From positions 124,001 to 188,000 of the forward strand of contig JAANBB010000016.1 in NCBI GenBank assembly GCA_014621425.1: a stretch of 64,000 bases of DNA. Reading direction: 5' to 3'. Below, one piece after another: positions 1-9,934 of this stretch. The DNA comes from Cylindrodendrum hubeiense (lineage: Eukaryota; Ascomycota; Sordariomycetes; Hypocreales; Nectriaceae). The notes under the pieces were generated by a model. It was given only the letters and a program-made list of their open reading frames with translations. It was not told the DNA's origin and ran no database searches. Numbering within the stretch: position 1 is the stretch's first letter; every line of letters begins with the position of its first letter. The position numbers and the translations under genes were made by a program.

Positions 1-52
1 CAACCAGACCGAACTGGTACTGGGCCTTGAGCCGCGATTTCCGCAAGTAAGG

Positions 53-420
53 CTACTTCGGGAACTTATCGAGCGTCTGTGTGACGGCGAGCAGAGGGTT
101 GCGTGCCTCCATGCTGTCAATTTGCTCTTCAATGGCATCGCAGCTCTTTCTGACAACCCGGGGAGCGCTGAACAGGTGAAGGTAATATGGGGGTGGGGGA
201 ATCACGTAGACAATGTCTTCTTGAAGATGTGTTCTGCTCGGCATACCGTGGCGCTTGTAATACTGGCGCATTATGCTGTACTCATGAGCTTGAATAAAGG
301 CCTTTGGTTCCTCAAGGATTGGCCAGGCGCACTACTGGAGTATATCCAGGGGCATCTCAAAGGTATGTGCGAGGATGTGTTGCGATGGCCGATGGAAATG
401 ATTTTCGGAATGGCTTGATT
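53..420 (-). pseudogene. Unrecognised gene fragment
   Basis: On the minus strand an open frame of 72 codons runs from an ATG at 271 to a TAG at 53. The same frame continues upstream to about 420, apart from one in-frame TAG near 335, where an intron acceptor could also lie. The predicted residues are mixed polar and aromatic, with a short proline run (IPPPPYY), and look more protein-like than the overlapping plus-strand frame. I do not recognise the family and found no convincing first exon upstream. It may be the last exon(s) of a small gene or a decayed copy. Confidence 0.3.
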
Positions 421-692
421 GCAACCTGGTAAATTGAGTAGCTATGGCTCAGGCTTGTCGGGTTCTATCTATAGCATCTTCGACGTCAGTTCCATCAATG
501 GCGGATGAACATACTACCTCCGCAACTAAAATGCGGCATCGCATCAATGTAACAATCCCCCCCTCTATAATCCCATGTACACGAACTCCCATGATATCCA
601 ATCTCTAGGCCAGTTTAATATCGACTCTAAGCCTTTAAGAAGACGACCCCAAAGTCGCAGCATTTTGTTCCAGTAACCACAAGTCTGGCTTA

Positions 693-1838
693 TTAATCGC
701 GATCAGTCACAGTGGCCGAGTCCTCCCAGCACTCGCTGTTTCCTCCTAGTTGCCCTAGTTCATGCGCTTCGCCAGCTGGCCTCAGTTTGTCGTCCTGGCC
801 CCACAGCAGGAAAACTGGATCGAGGAAGTTGAAGATAGCGACGGCGACGGTCATAGTGGCGGCGTCGAGGCCGATGAAGTATCCCTCATGGGTGATCAGG
901 TATCCATCCCAGCCTTGGAGCAGCTCAATGGTTCGGTAGATGCTTCGGACGAAGATCATAAATAGGGAAACGAACACGGCAACCAGTAGCCAGGTATAGG
1001 CCTTCGGTAGTTTGTTGTGGTCGGCAGGGCCAAGCTTCCTGGTCTCCAGGTAGGATTTCTTGAAAAACACCCTCCTCAAAAGGTCCAGCACCAGGATAGT
1101 GAAGGCAGACATGGCTGCCATCTGAAATACAATGCCAGCAACCTGTTGAAATGGAATTGCGTCAGCTATTGGCGGGTGCTCATCAACCGGAAGTCAACAA
1201 AGAAATAGGCTTGAGCTCACCATGATGTTTGTCCCCGGTTTCGTATCACCATTGATCTTATTTGACTCTGTGGATGCCATAGCTCCTCCGATAGCCTGTA
1301 TTACAAGGGCAACAATGTCGCATGATAGGAAGACGATGGCATACATCTTGGGGCCGAGAATGGAAGCTTGGCGACCGAGTCGGTTGATCAGAGCGCCAAG
1401 GATAACGTACAATCCTGCCGTGAAGAATGTCGGGGCAATGATGAGCGTTGTGATCTGCATCAGGAAGGCGTCGCCGTTATATGGGCACTGGCTTGACCAC
1501 GTGCGGCCTGCCCAGCCGATTAATTCAGCTATAGAAGTATTGTCAGTAACAAACAAGTCTCATTCGAACAGGGTTGGGTGTGCATTGTTGGAGGGCTGTA
1601 AAATACTCAAAGCTCCGGCAGCAAAAGCGAAGGAAGTCCATTGCCTTTTTCTGATGTACTGAACAATGTGACCGAGAAGACTGAGACCGAAGAGAGCACA
1701 GAATGCAATCCCGACGCCCAAAGTCGGCACATAACCATAGGATGTACTCATGCCGGAGATCAGGCTGCGACACCCTTTTTGCAAAGCATCCATCTGATCC
1801 TGGGTGAGCTGCCCCGGCACTTCCGTAGAGTTCGCCAT
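693..1838 (-). CDS. RTA1-like lipid-translocating exporter family membrane protein
   Basis: A multi-pass membrane protein of the fungal RTA1/RSB1 family (seven-helix proteins linked to lipid-base export and resistance to toxic compounds). Three exons: 1838-1607, 1528-1221 and 1142-693. The introns (1606-1529 with GTATTT..TAG, 1220-1143 with GTGAGC..CAG) keep the frame. Seen in the translation: an N-terminal luminal stretch, the family motif ELIGWAGR at the exon 1/2 junction, LIIAPTFFTAGLYVILG, and the signature RSIYRTIELLQGWDGYL followed by HEGYFIGLD in the last exon. The C-terminus is short and polar, as is usual. Length of about 330 aa fits the family. The substrate cannot be read from the sequence. 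Confidence 0.9.
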
Positions 1839-2834
1839 GTCCGTGGGTAGCTTAAGGGTGGAATTTCGACGATATAGATGCGGTTCATGAAGTTGAGAGA
1901 TGTGGCAGTCAAGCTGTAGTCAAATAATCACACAAAAAAGCTTGCTTGCCAAGTGAAGTACGGTGTGTGGACCTCGGGTTGGGCAATTGGCTTGTATATA
2001 TACCACGTGCACTACCTTGTGTTGCGCTCTAGCACAACTGAACCTACGTGTGTGGAACAATGTTTTTGACGAAAAGCCAGTAGCTACACGGCATTCCATA
2101 ACAAAAACCCAGCCAGCATCCACAGATGTGCCCGCGGAGCCCGGGAGGCCGATATCTGGGGAGGGGCTAAGCCGGGGAATGGTGACGACGTGGGCCCTCC
2201 CCATGCAGCATCGAATCTGCCTCCGCTTAGTCATGTGGCTCGTCTGGGAGGCTTGGAGTCACCACCGGCAATTTGTTGATTGGAAGTTTGCTTCCTGTGG
2301 TGGCAAAGATTTTGAAACCTGGCGAACTATCTCGGGCTGCCGCGGACGCCGGAGGCTGTGCAGAGTGAAAGAGTCGAGGCATTTAAAATTACTAATACGA
2401 ACGAAGCAAGCAATTCATCACAAAACGTAGCGCTCGTGCACGTACCACCACATTCAATGCATCTCCTACTGAATATTCCGTAGGGCAGACGGAGTTTTGA
2501 CAAGTCCGGGGCTGAATGCTCATAGGGCAGGAGGGCGTCTGATAAGTCCGGACCGAGGCGCAGCCTTCCGCGCGGTCTTCTAGCGTTCGGGATAGCGGGG
2601 AGGCGTCTAAGTTTATTATGTCCGATTCCGTCTTATGTGCTTATTCCGACTGGTTGTTGTAGTTTGCATTGATGAAAACCCGAAATGTAACGATCACCCT
2701 AGAAAGTAATGCCTACGAGCAGAGTCGCGAAGAGCTGAAAATAATTATAAGAGTCAAGATGTCGCAGCTCAATCTCCTACTGCTCATCTCCAATAAGAGT
2801 CCTATTTCAGCATCCCTCAACCATCTCGCAAATC
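1839..2834. other. Intergenic, divergent promoter region
   Basis: Lies between the divergently transcribed RTA1-like gene and the amine oxidase gene. Open frames here (for example at 1963-2430 on the plus strand) have no recognisable content. The proximal half carries a CGG-rich repeated segment, listed separately. Confidence 0.6.
2481..2551. promoter_or_regulatory. Paired 29-bp direct repeat with CCGG cores
   Basis: Two 29-bp copies (2481-2509 and 2523-2551, 42 bp apart) match at 22 of 29 positions. Both begin TAGGGCAG and end AAGTCCGG. More CGG/CCG triplets follow to about 2640. The pair sits about 285-355 bp upstream of the amine oxidase ATG. CGG triplets are the half-sites of Zn2Cys6 regulators, so an upstream activating site is possible, but this is inference. 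Confidence 0.35.
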
Positions 2835-4283
2835 ATGATGAGGATCAAACTTCTTTTCTTTCGATTTTCCACGCTAGCCTTGGCGGCCACACATCAGCAT
2901 GTTGATGTCGCCATCGTTGGGGGTGGGCTCTCTGGCCTAGCAGCGGCCAAAGACCTCGCGGCAGCTGGGAAGTCTTTCGTTGTACTCGAAGCCAGAGATC
3001 GCGTTGGTGGACGTGTCCTCAATGCACATCTTCCTGGCGGGGGAGTCGAAGAACTTGGTGCCGAGTTCGTTGGACCGACTCAAGATCGTGTTCTCGATCT
3101 AGCCAGAACCCTCAACCTCGAGACATACCCTACCTACACGACTGGAAACAACACGCTGTATCACAAAGGCGCCAAGACAACATACGGGGCTGACCCAGCG
3201 CTGGGAGGTTTACCCCCGGTTGACATAGAGTCTCTTTCCGAGCTCCAAAGCTTCATTCAGAACGTGAATGAAATGGCCGCTGAGCTCAATGTTAACAATC
3301 CTTGGACACATTCAAATGCTAGTTATTGGGATAGTTTGACTGTGAAAGACTTTGTTGATCAAGAAGTCACACTTTCCAATGCCCGATTTCTTGTTGAGAA
3401 CGCCATTGCCAGCATCCTATCGACTGAGATGGATGAACCGTCACTCCTTTACTTCCTGTCTTACGTCGCCTCGGCCGGGAATGAAACAATACCAGGAACC
3501 CTGAATCGTCTTATTGGCGTTCATGGCGGGGGCCAAGACAGCCGAGTCAATGGTGGAACTCAGCTTCTGGCCACTAAGCTGGCCGATAAACTAGGCTGGG
3601 CGAATATCAAGCTTCAATCTCCAGTGCGCAAGATACAACGGAGTGGCACGAACTATATTGTTATTTCCGATCGCTGTACCATTACTTGCACCTATGTGGT
3701 TGTCGCGATGTCACCTCCTCTGGCTGCAACTATCACCTACGAGCCAGAACTACCGGTTGGGCAAGCTGAGTTGCACAAGCAAATGACGATGGGCGCCATT
3801 GGCAAAGCTATTGCACTCTACTCCAAGCCCTGGTGGCGCGAGCTTGGCTTGAATGGACAGGTCATAAGTGACGCTGGCGTGGTTCGCACCACATTTGACA
3901 ACTCACCCTCAGATGCAGAGTTTGGGGCCATCATGGGTTTCATCGAGGCCGATGAAATGCGAAAGCTGGACAAACTCAGCGAGAAGGAAATCAAAAACCT
4001 GGTCATCCAGGACTTTGTCAAATACTTTGGGGTGCAAGCAGCTCGGCCAACCGGCTTTCTTCTCCAGCGCTGGGATCTGGAAAAATACTCAAAGGGAGGT
4101 CCCGTGGCATACGCACCCCCAGGCGTTCTCAGTTCCTTTGGTCCGTACCTCAGGGCTTCCAGCGGCAATCTCTATTTCGCTGGAACAGAGACCTCAACCT
4201 ACTGGACGGGCTTTATGGATGGGGCGATCAGATCAGGCGAGCGAGTAGCGAAGGAAATTCTCTCCGTATTGACCCAAGGATAG
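2835..4283 (+). CDS. FAD-dependent amine oxidase (monoamine oxidase-like), likely secretory N-terminus
   Basis: A flavin amine oxidase of 482 aa in a single exon. It should oxidise primary or secondary amines to imine/aldehyde with release of H2O2. The Rossmann dinucleotide motif VAIVGGGLSGLAAA is at residues ~25-38, followed by the FAD contact VLEARDRVGGRV and the EELGAEFVGP segment typical of MAO-like enzymes. The C-terminus has the family box LYFAGTETSTYWTGFMDGAI. The first ~20 residues (LLFFRFSTLALAA) form a hydrophobic signal-like peptide before the FAD domain, which differs from cytosolic MAO-N. Two adjacent ATGs at 2835 and 2838 both fit. The gene is divergent from the RTA1-like gene and converges on the HET gene. 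An L-amino-acid oxidase is less likely. Confidence 0.92.
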   Translation: MMRIKLLFFRFSTLALAATHQHVDVAIVGGGLSGLAAAKDLAAAGKSFVVLEARDRVGGRVLNAHLPGGGVEELGAEFVGPTQDRVLDLARTLNLETYPTYTTGNNTLYHKGAKTTYGADPALGGLPPVDIESLSELQSFIQNVNEMAAELNVNNPWTHSNASYWDSLTVKDFVDQEVTLSNARFLVENAIASILSTEMDEPSLLYFLSYVASAGNETIPGTLNRLIGVHGGGQDSRVNGGTQLLATKLADKLGWANIKLQSPVRKIQRSGTNYIVISDRCTITCTYVVVAMSPPLAATITYEPELPVGQAELHKQMTMGAIGKAIALYSKPWWRELGLNGQVISDAGVVRTTFDNSPSDAEFGAIMGFIEADEMRKLDKLSEKEIKNLVIQDFVKYFGVQAARPTGFLLQRWDLEKYSKGGPVAYAPPGVLSSFGPYLRASSGNLYFAGTETSTYWTGFMDGAIRSGERVAKEILSVLTQG

Positions 4284-4480
4284 CAGGGAGACCCCAGGGG
4301 TAGGAGACCACCCCTGAAATAGGTCGGTAGCTGAACAAGTCATCTTTTGTCACTCATGTTCGAACGCCCCTGTATTGCATGGCGATCAGGGTAACTCTTA
4401 GCTGTTATGTAGATAGTTTGTGTGTTTGTAGAAAATCCAGTCTATTTCGCAATATTGATGTTTCCCCAAACCCATTCTAG

Positions 4481-7400
4481 CTAAACCAGGACCACTTTGG
4501 TTGCCTTGGCCTTCATCTTCTCCAAATCACTCCAGGCATCTCTCTGTCCAGTCCAAAGCTCTCCGTCCATGATTCCATGAACATAGCTTTCGCCGACAAG
4601 CCTGTAACACCTATCGCCCCCGTCACACCTATTTTGGCTTGAAAGCCGGAGAATAAAAGGCACATGACCACCGATCAAGTTCCAAACCTCATCTCCCGGG
4701 CGTACACCAACCGGCCCAATCCCCATGTACCCGTTTTCGGTGACAAAAAACTCGCGGTTCCAGCTTGCGCGGTTGACGGCATTTTGAATCTCGCATGAGA
4801 TGCCCCAGAGACCCTGTAGGCCCTCCAGCTCCGTCTGAGAGAAATCAGGGATCCAATTGAAATCCGAGTTCACGACCACGCGAGCCGCGCCGTTTTCCCA
4901 GCCAACTGGCATGCTCACGTCGCGCTCGAAGCCGCGGACTCTCCGGGCACCGCGTTTGATACCAAACCAAACGACCAACGATATGGCCAACCACACCCAA
5001 GCCGTCGGGACTCCCTCCAGAATTGTCCCCGGGGCCCAGTCATGTTTCCAGTGGAATTTGAAAATGCCTTCAAGAATACACAATGGCACCATGGCAAGGA
5101 ATGGGTGGCGGCCGAACCAACCCAGACTCGACCCCGAGTTTCTACGCCAGCTGTCCGGCATACTTGCAAACAGGACAGTATCCCAGGGCCATATTAGGAA
5201 ACCAAGATACAGCTTCTTAATACGCCAGGCGTGTTGTAACTCATTGGCGTCGAATTCGGTCCAGGGAGCGTTTGAGGTTCCTCCTCGCATCCAAAGTGCG
5301 AATCGTGCGCGCCAGACACGAAAGGTCTGCGTCAACAAATCCCAAGCCTGAACTGGCATGTGCCTGTCATTCTGTAGCTCCATGCTCCAGGATTCCAGGC
5401 GAGATGGTAACATATTCGGGAACTTGCGAGGTTTGTTATTGGGCCCCTGGTTCCAAAAGTACCAGTCGTAATGGAAAGGGAAGAGCACCGTCTTCTGCGC
5501 CTGGGGCAGGCGATCTGAGATGGGAAGCATATCAGCGGTAAGAGTGCGAAGAAGTGCGAGTTGAGTCCGCTCTCCTGTGTGCTTGTAGAATAGATCTTCT
5601 GTGAGAACGGGCTCTTGTTTGGAAGACTCATGGTTTTGCACCGGCCAGAAGCGACGAGTGAAGTCGAAGTTAAATGGGACTGGGGCCGGAGGTGCTCTAG
5701 GCCGCCTCACATCTGGATCAACGGGTGCATCGGGCTCTGGATCAAGCTCTGAATGTCTCAGAGACACTCTAACAGTGGGATCGCTGGTGAATGGCATCTC
5801 AAACACGCTCTTGACCGTCCCAACCTTCACTCCCCATACACCCAGATGATCTGGATTTCCTGTCTCATATGTAATGTCTCCCGATTCAATACGATATGAG
5901 AACTGCTTGTTCAACCAGTACCGAGGCCATCCATCGTTGAATTGCTGGGCGATTGGTCTTGGAAACCTTGTGCGGATAAGATTTTCAGGGAGACCCCGCC
6001 GGATGTCTGGGTCTCTAGCCACGTATTCGACATGATCTTGAGTTGCAAAATCAGGTACCCAGGATGGTAGACTATTTACAGCAGACTCGGAGCTCTGCAG
6101 CTCAATCTGAGAGAACAGGTGAGGGAAAATGTTTCTCTGCGCATCTCTCCACACGAGCAGTTGATCCCTTTCGAACTCGTCATTCGTCGCTGTAGGTACA
6201 GGTGCATCCTCGCCTCGTGCTTCAGCTTCCTGTACCTCTTTTTGAGTGTCCTCCAACGCCAGAGTTCGCACATAATACTCCAACTCTTTGGTTGGTGATT
6301 GCTTCCTTTGCACAGAAGACAAAACGCCCAAGTCTCCGTCCTCTACGATCATCTCTCTTGTAAACCGACGATATACTTCTTTCGGGTTTTCGGTATAATC
6401 AACGTGGTAGGCCCCTTTAGCTCTCCTTGGTGGGTTTGCAATACCCAGCAGAGAGTAAAGCTTATCTCGCGGATCCGTCGCTTGTTGTGGTCGAGCGCGC
6501 TGTAAGAGTCGCGAGAGTTGAAATCTCTCATCCCTGGCACGATCATCTCTCTCCGGCATGTCTCGGCAAAGGTTGTAGAAGTCGAACAAGGTTTTGACGT
6601 TCTCGTGTTCCTCAAACACAAAATTCTCCTGTCCTGCAGCAATAACGGTGGCGCAAGCATTCCCAAATACAACCCATGGAATGGTGTATTTACCGCAGCG
6701 AATCTCGGCCTCGTCTGCCAAACAAATTTCCTGAAAGGTCCATGCACGTGTGAACCAGGCTCTTCGGACAAGCGCCTCGAAGCATGCCTGTTCTTCAACT
6801 TCAAAGGTTCGCCACTCTTTGAGCTTTTCCAAAATCTCAGGTTGACGTGCGCCTGTCTTTAATGCGCTGACATAAATCCTGGACCAACGGTTGATAACTG
6901 AAACCGAGCCGGAGGTCCAATAATCTTCCTCGCCCAGCCATATAACAACTTTCCTCGCTTTGCTATAAATGTCTGTCATCAGTGGTACCTGGCTGCTTTT
7001 CTCCTGTGGAGAGGACTGGTTGATACATAAAGCATCCACCCAGATCGTACGAGTGGCATTTCTCAACTGAAGGGCGCGCAAGGCGAGCATGAGATTCGGG
7101 GTCACCTGGACATTGTACCGTCCATCTATAATGATGGCGCAAGAGGCCTTCCCATTCTCGTCCGTGACTCGTGGTACATTAGGAGGGAGAAGATTAGGGG
7201 CGTAAGGGTCATCCCAATTGTACGAGAGCGCCTCGTACGGTTCGGTTGTTGTGTCTAATGGCGAGTCCCGTAGAGATGCCAGAATTTGGTCTCCGCCTTG
7301 TGCGTGATTTCTAGGATGGAGGTCAAGTAATCTGAATGACGGCCCTGGAGGAAGAGCACCGTAAGGATAGCTGTCAAAGCGAATGCCACTATTCTCTTCT

Positions 7401-7555
7401 GCTTTACTCGGCGTAGAAAAGGCTCGGATTGGACGATGGGGATGAGTCCGGTGAAACCTGGATGAGGTAGCGCGGGATCGTGACGCCAGGGTGGAGGCGG
7501 CTTTTTTCTGGCAAAGCCGCGACAAGGACGATGCAACGGCCCGACCGCGCTTCAT
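4481..7555 (-). CDS. HET-domain (heterokaryon incompatibility) protein with mitochondrial-type N-terminus
   Basis: A 1024-aa single-exon protein. HET domains act in fungal self/non-self recognition and cell death. The core is seen from about residue 100: YEALSYNWDD, then TIWVDALCINQSS, MTDIYSKARKVVIWLGE and WFTRAWTFQEICLA, all HET landmarks. The final ~30 residues carry the common HET tail CYRLVGESYVHGIMDGE. The first ~50 residues are rich in Arg, Ser and His with no acidic residue (MKRGRAVASSLSRLCQKK and on), resembling a mitochondrial presequence. Two hydrophobic stretches near residues ~810-880 (FLAMVPLCILEGIF, AWVWLAISLVVWFGI) could be membrane segments. This extended architecture is longer than a minimal HET protein. 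The ATG at 7555 opens the frame. Confidence 0.92.
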   Translation of the reverse strand: MKRGRAVASSLSRLCQKKAASTLASRSRATSSRFHRTHPHRPIRAFSTPSKAEENSGIRFDSYPYGALPPGPSFRLLDLHPRNHAQGGDQILASLRDSPLDTTTEPYEALSYNWDDPYAPNLLPPNVPRVTDENGKASCAIIIDGRYNVQVTPNLMLALRALQLRNATRTIWVDALCINQSSPQEKSSQVPLMTDIYSKARKVVIWLGEEDYWTSGSVSVINRWSRIYVSALKTGARQPEILEKLKEWRTFEVEEQACFEALVRRAWFTRAWTFQEICLADEAEIRCGKYTIPWVVFGNACATVIAAGQENFVFEEHENVKTLFDFYNLCRDMPERDDRARDERFQLSRLLQRARPQQATDPRDKLYSLLGIANPPRRAKGAYHVDYTENPKEVYRRFTREMIVEDGDLGVLSSVQRKQSPTKELEYYVRTLALEDTQKEVQEAEARGEDAPVPTATNDEFERDQLLVWRDAQRNIFPHLFSQIELQSSESAVNSLPSWVPDFATQDHVEYVARDPDIRRGLPENLIRTRFPRPIAQQFNDGWPRYWLNKQFSYRIESGDITYETGNPDHLGVWGVKVGTVKSVFEMPFTSDPTVRVSLRHSELDPEPDAPVDPDVRRPRAPPAPVPFNFDFTRRFWPVQNHESSKQEPVLTEDLFYKHTGERTQLALLRTLTADMLPISDRLPQAQKTVLFPFHYDWYFWNQGPNNKPRKFPNMLPSRLESWSMELQNDRHMPVQAWDLLTQTFRVWRARFALWMRGGTSNAPWTEFDANELQHAWRIKKLYLGFLIWPWDTVLFASMPDSWRRNSGSSLGWFGRHPFLAMVPLCILEGIFKFHWKHDWAPGTILEGVPTAWVWLAISLVVWFGIKRGARRVRGFERDVSMPVGWENGAARVVVNSDFNWIPDFSQTELEGLQGLWGISCEIQNAVNRASWNREFFVTENGYMGIGPVGVRPGDEVWNLIGGHVPFILRLSSQNRCDGGDRCYRLVGESYVHGIMDGELWTGQRDAWSDLEKMKAKATKVVLV

Positions 7556-8105
7556 CTTCCTTGTCAGCTATATGTACCCTGCATTTAATAAACACTTAAA
7601 CAAACAGATGGATTTTTACCATAAAAACCGCTGCAGCGCATGACGGAGAAGAGTCATCATACGATTCAGTCCATAAGCCAGGGAGCAATGCCCCGAGATT
7701 AGGGATGATATCACGTGGAGATTACGGTTGGTAAGTCATTTGCCGCCCAAGTATGCCTATCAGGGGCAACAAAGAAATATCACTTCCTATCTCCGATAGA
7801 AAACAGATCTGATGAGTGCGTAGTAAAGGAAATTCTCTCTATGCATTGATGTAAGAATAGCAGGGAGCAGAAGAGACTGTTTTATTAGATTTTTATCGTA
7901 GCCCCTGTGCCCTAGCGGACTAGCTTGGAGGCTGTCACTAACAGGCTCGATAAGGGTAATACATGTAGTTACAGAACTAGGTGCAGAATTCACTAAGCAT
8001 GGAGCAATGCAAGCGCCAAATGACGCAATATTTATTGACCTTGTTTTAATCCTGGATTGCTGCCGTTTCTTCAGTATTGCATTGCCAATTACAATCACCA
8101 CAACC
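7556..8105. other. Intergenic, divergent promoter region
   Basis: Shared upstream region of the HET gene and the Zn2Cys6 gene. I see no gene or clear repeat. An ATG at 8007 is in frame with the Zn2Cys6 protein but is probably 5' UTR. Confidence 0.5.
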
Positions 8106-9716
8106 ATGTCCCTATCAAAGTCGACTCCCCCAACCTGCTTGAATTGCAGAGAACGACATCTGAAGTGTGATGGCGGCACTCCTTGTTGCAAGCGCTGTTT
8201 CCAAGCGCAGCTGCACTGCTACTACATACCATCACGCCGTGGCCGAAAGACACGCCCGGCTGTCGGTGCTTTTAGCAGTGGCGGGCTGTCTCCGTTTTTC
8301 GACATGGCGGCAACTTCCGACAATCATATTACGCCGGAAACCCTGGATAGCCCAACGGATCCGCTGCTTACGCCATACGCTGAGATTGGTACAGCTGATT
8401 TTGCTGATCTGAGGACAGCCTTGCAAATAGGCCAAGAGATGCAGCAGGCTGAATATCTCGGACGCTCACCTAGCGACTCGGCGTCAACAAACGGACATCA
8501 TCACTGGATTCGAATCTACTACACCAGCTTTCACAAAGCCCACCCCTTCCTACCACCGATGGAAAATCTCCTCCGTCTCTATCCCCCCAACTACTTACTC
8601 AGAGTTATGGAATTCGCAGCGCTACCGTATTTATCTGTTTCTCCTCTAGAGAATCAGGTTATCACTCTGGGTGCCGCTGTCATGGATGCTGAGGCATCGT
8701 TACAGAAAGTCCAAGCACTTCTCATACTCTGCATCTTGGCACACTCCGGGAGTCAACCAATCCCAGCGCGCAATTATCTCAAAGAAGCTGTAAAAATAGC
8801 ACTTGATCTCGGAATTGATCGGAGAGGCTCGGTTGACACCACAAGCTATGATAGCAACGCATACCACGAAAGTGTGCGGCGCACATGGTGGGAGCTTTTT
8901 GTTGTTGACAGTCTCCTAGCAGCGCTCCAACACGAAGGAGCCCCTGTTATAAAGACAAACACATCAGAAGTACTGCTTCCGTGTGAAGAGAAACCATATG
9001 CAGATGGGTCCTGCATCTTGTCAAATCATTCCCTTCAGGATCTGAGAGATCGTTTCTTTGCCAGTGAGGAGCATGATTACTCTTCTTTCGCTTATCGCAT
9101 CGACGCCGCCATCATTCTTCGAGAAGTCATAACTCAAGTTCGCAAAAACCTACCCGTCATTCCTGATATTTACCATGTGCTGGACTCACGGATAGTGTCG
9201 TGGTTTAACTCTTTGCCACCCAAGAAGCTGGAACTTGTTGGCAACGATGGAAGCACAGATGAGATGATGTTTCAAGCACATCTTCTGGCACATTGCTCTG
9301 TCATATTCTTGAACCTGCCTCATTCATATTTACTATCTCCTCTGACTAGTATCGGAGCTTTAATCTGCGGCTCACCGATCAGCTCCTCTACGTCGTTGGG
9401 GAATTTCCATACCGCAAAGGTCCTCAAAGCGGCTAACGGGGTGTCTGAGCTAGCATGCTTACCCTCCCCTGTCCTAGAGCATACTCCATTCTTCACTTGC
9501 TTTCTAGTTCTCAGCTCCATTGTGCACCTGGGAGCTTGTTCGGGCTTGGAAGCTGCGGCTGCTGAAAAACATCGACACCTTTTGCCCCTGAACACTGGCA
9601 TCTTGAGGAAACTAGGCGGCATCTGGCCACTGGCACTTTATTCTACAAATCACATCAAACAGGCAGCGCGGGAAATATTAGCTATAGGGGAATCAGTGAT
9701 GTATTCATACAGTTAG
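8106..9716 (+). CDS. Zn2Cys6 fungal-specific transcription factor
   Basis: A binuclear zinc cluster regulator, expected to act in the nucleus on CGG-containing sites. The cluster is at residues ~9-36 from the ATG at 8106: C-X2-C-X6-C-X5-C, an extra adjacent Cys, then X2-C-X6-C, followed by a basic linker (RRGRKTRP). A fungal transcription factor middle domain follows, recognisable by RRTWWELFVVDSLLAALQ. I chose the ATG at 8106 (context CAACCATG) because the in-frame ATG at 8007 would add a hydrophobic 33-residue leader before the zinc cluster. No intron is needed, which gives 536 aa. It lies end to end with the GH3 gene and near a sugar transporter, so it may regulate both. The target is inference. 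Confidence 0.9.
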   Translation: MSLSKSTPPTCLNCRERHLKCDGGTPCCKRCFQAQLHCYYIPSRRGRKTRPAVGAFSSGGLSPFFDMAATSDNHITPETLDSPTDPLLTPYAEIGTADFADLRTALQIGQEMQQAEYLGRSPSDSASTNGHHHWIRIYYTSFHKAHPFLPPMENLLRLYPPNYLLRVMEFAALPYLSVSPLENQVITLGAAVMDAEASLQKVQALLILCILAHSGSQPIPARNYLKEAVKIALDLGIDRRGSVDTTSYDSNAYHESVRRTWWELFVVDSLLAALQHEGAPVIKTNTSEVLLPCEEKPYADGSCILSNHSLQDLRDRFFASEEHDYSSFAYRIDAAIILREVITQVRKNLPVIPDIYHVLDSRIVSWFNSLPPKKLELVGNDGSTDEMMFQAHLLAHCSVIFLNLPHSYLLSPLTSIGALICGSPISSSTSLGNFHTAKVLKAANGVSELACLPSPVLEHTPFFTCFLVLSSIVHLGACSGLEAAAAEKHRHLLPLNTGILRKLGGIWPLALYSTNHIKQAAREILAIGESVMYSYS

Positions 9717-9934
9717 GAATGGGATGGAACGATGCTGACTATCTAGCTATTATGATGCAGATTACTTGGTCTATATCACCTCAAATCAGTTGAGAAGAAT
9801 CACAATTATTTTCATCTTCATGTTCTCCATGCATAGACATAAGTATCAGCAGTAAGTTCAATTTCACCATACATTCAGCAACTAGGAAACAATGAAACTT
9901 CCATTTAGCCTCGAATTTCCCGATCACAAAGCTT

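Noticed and set aside
1963..2430. 155-codon plus-strand frame
   Set aside because: Low-information composition in a promoter region; no start context, domain or plausible product.
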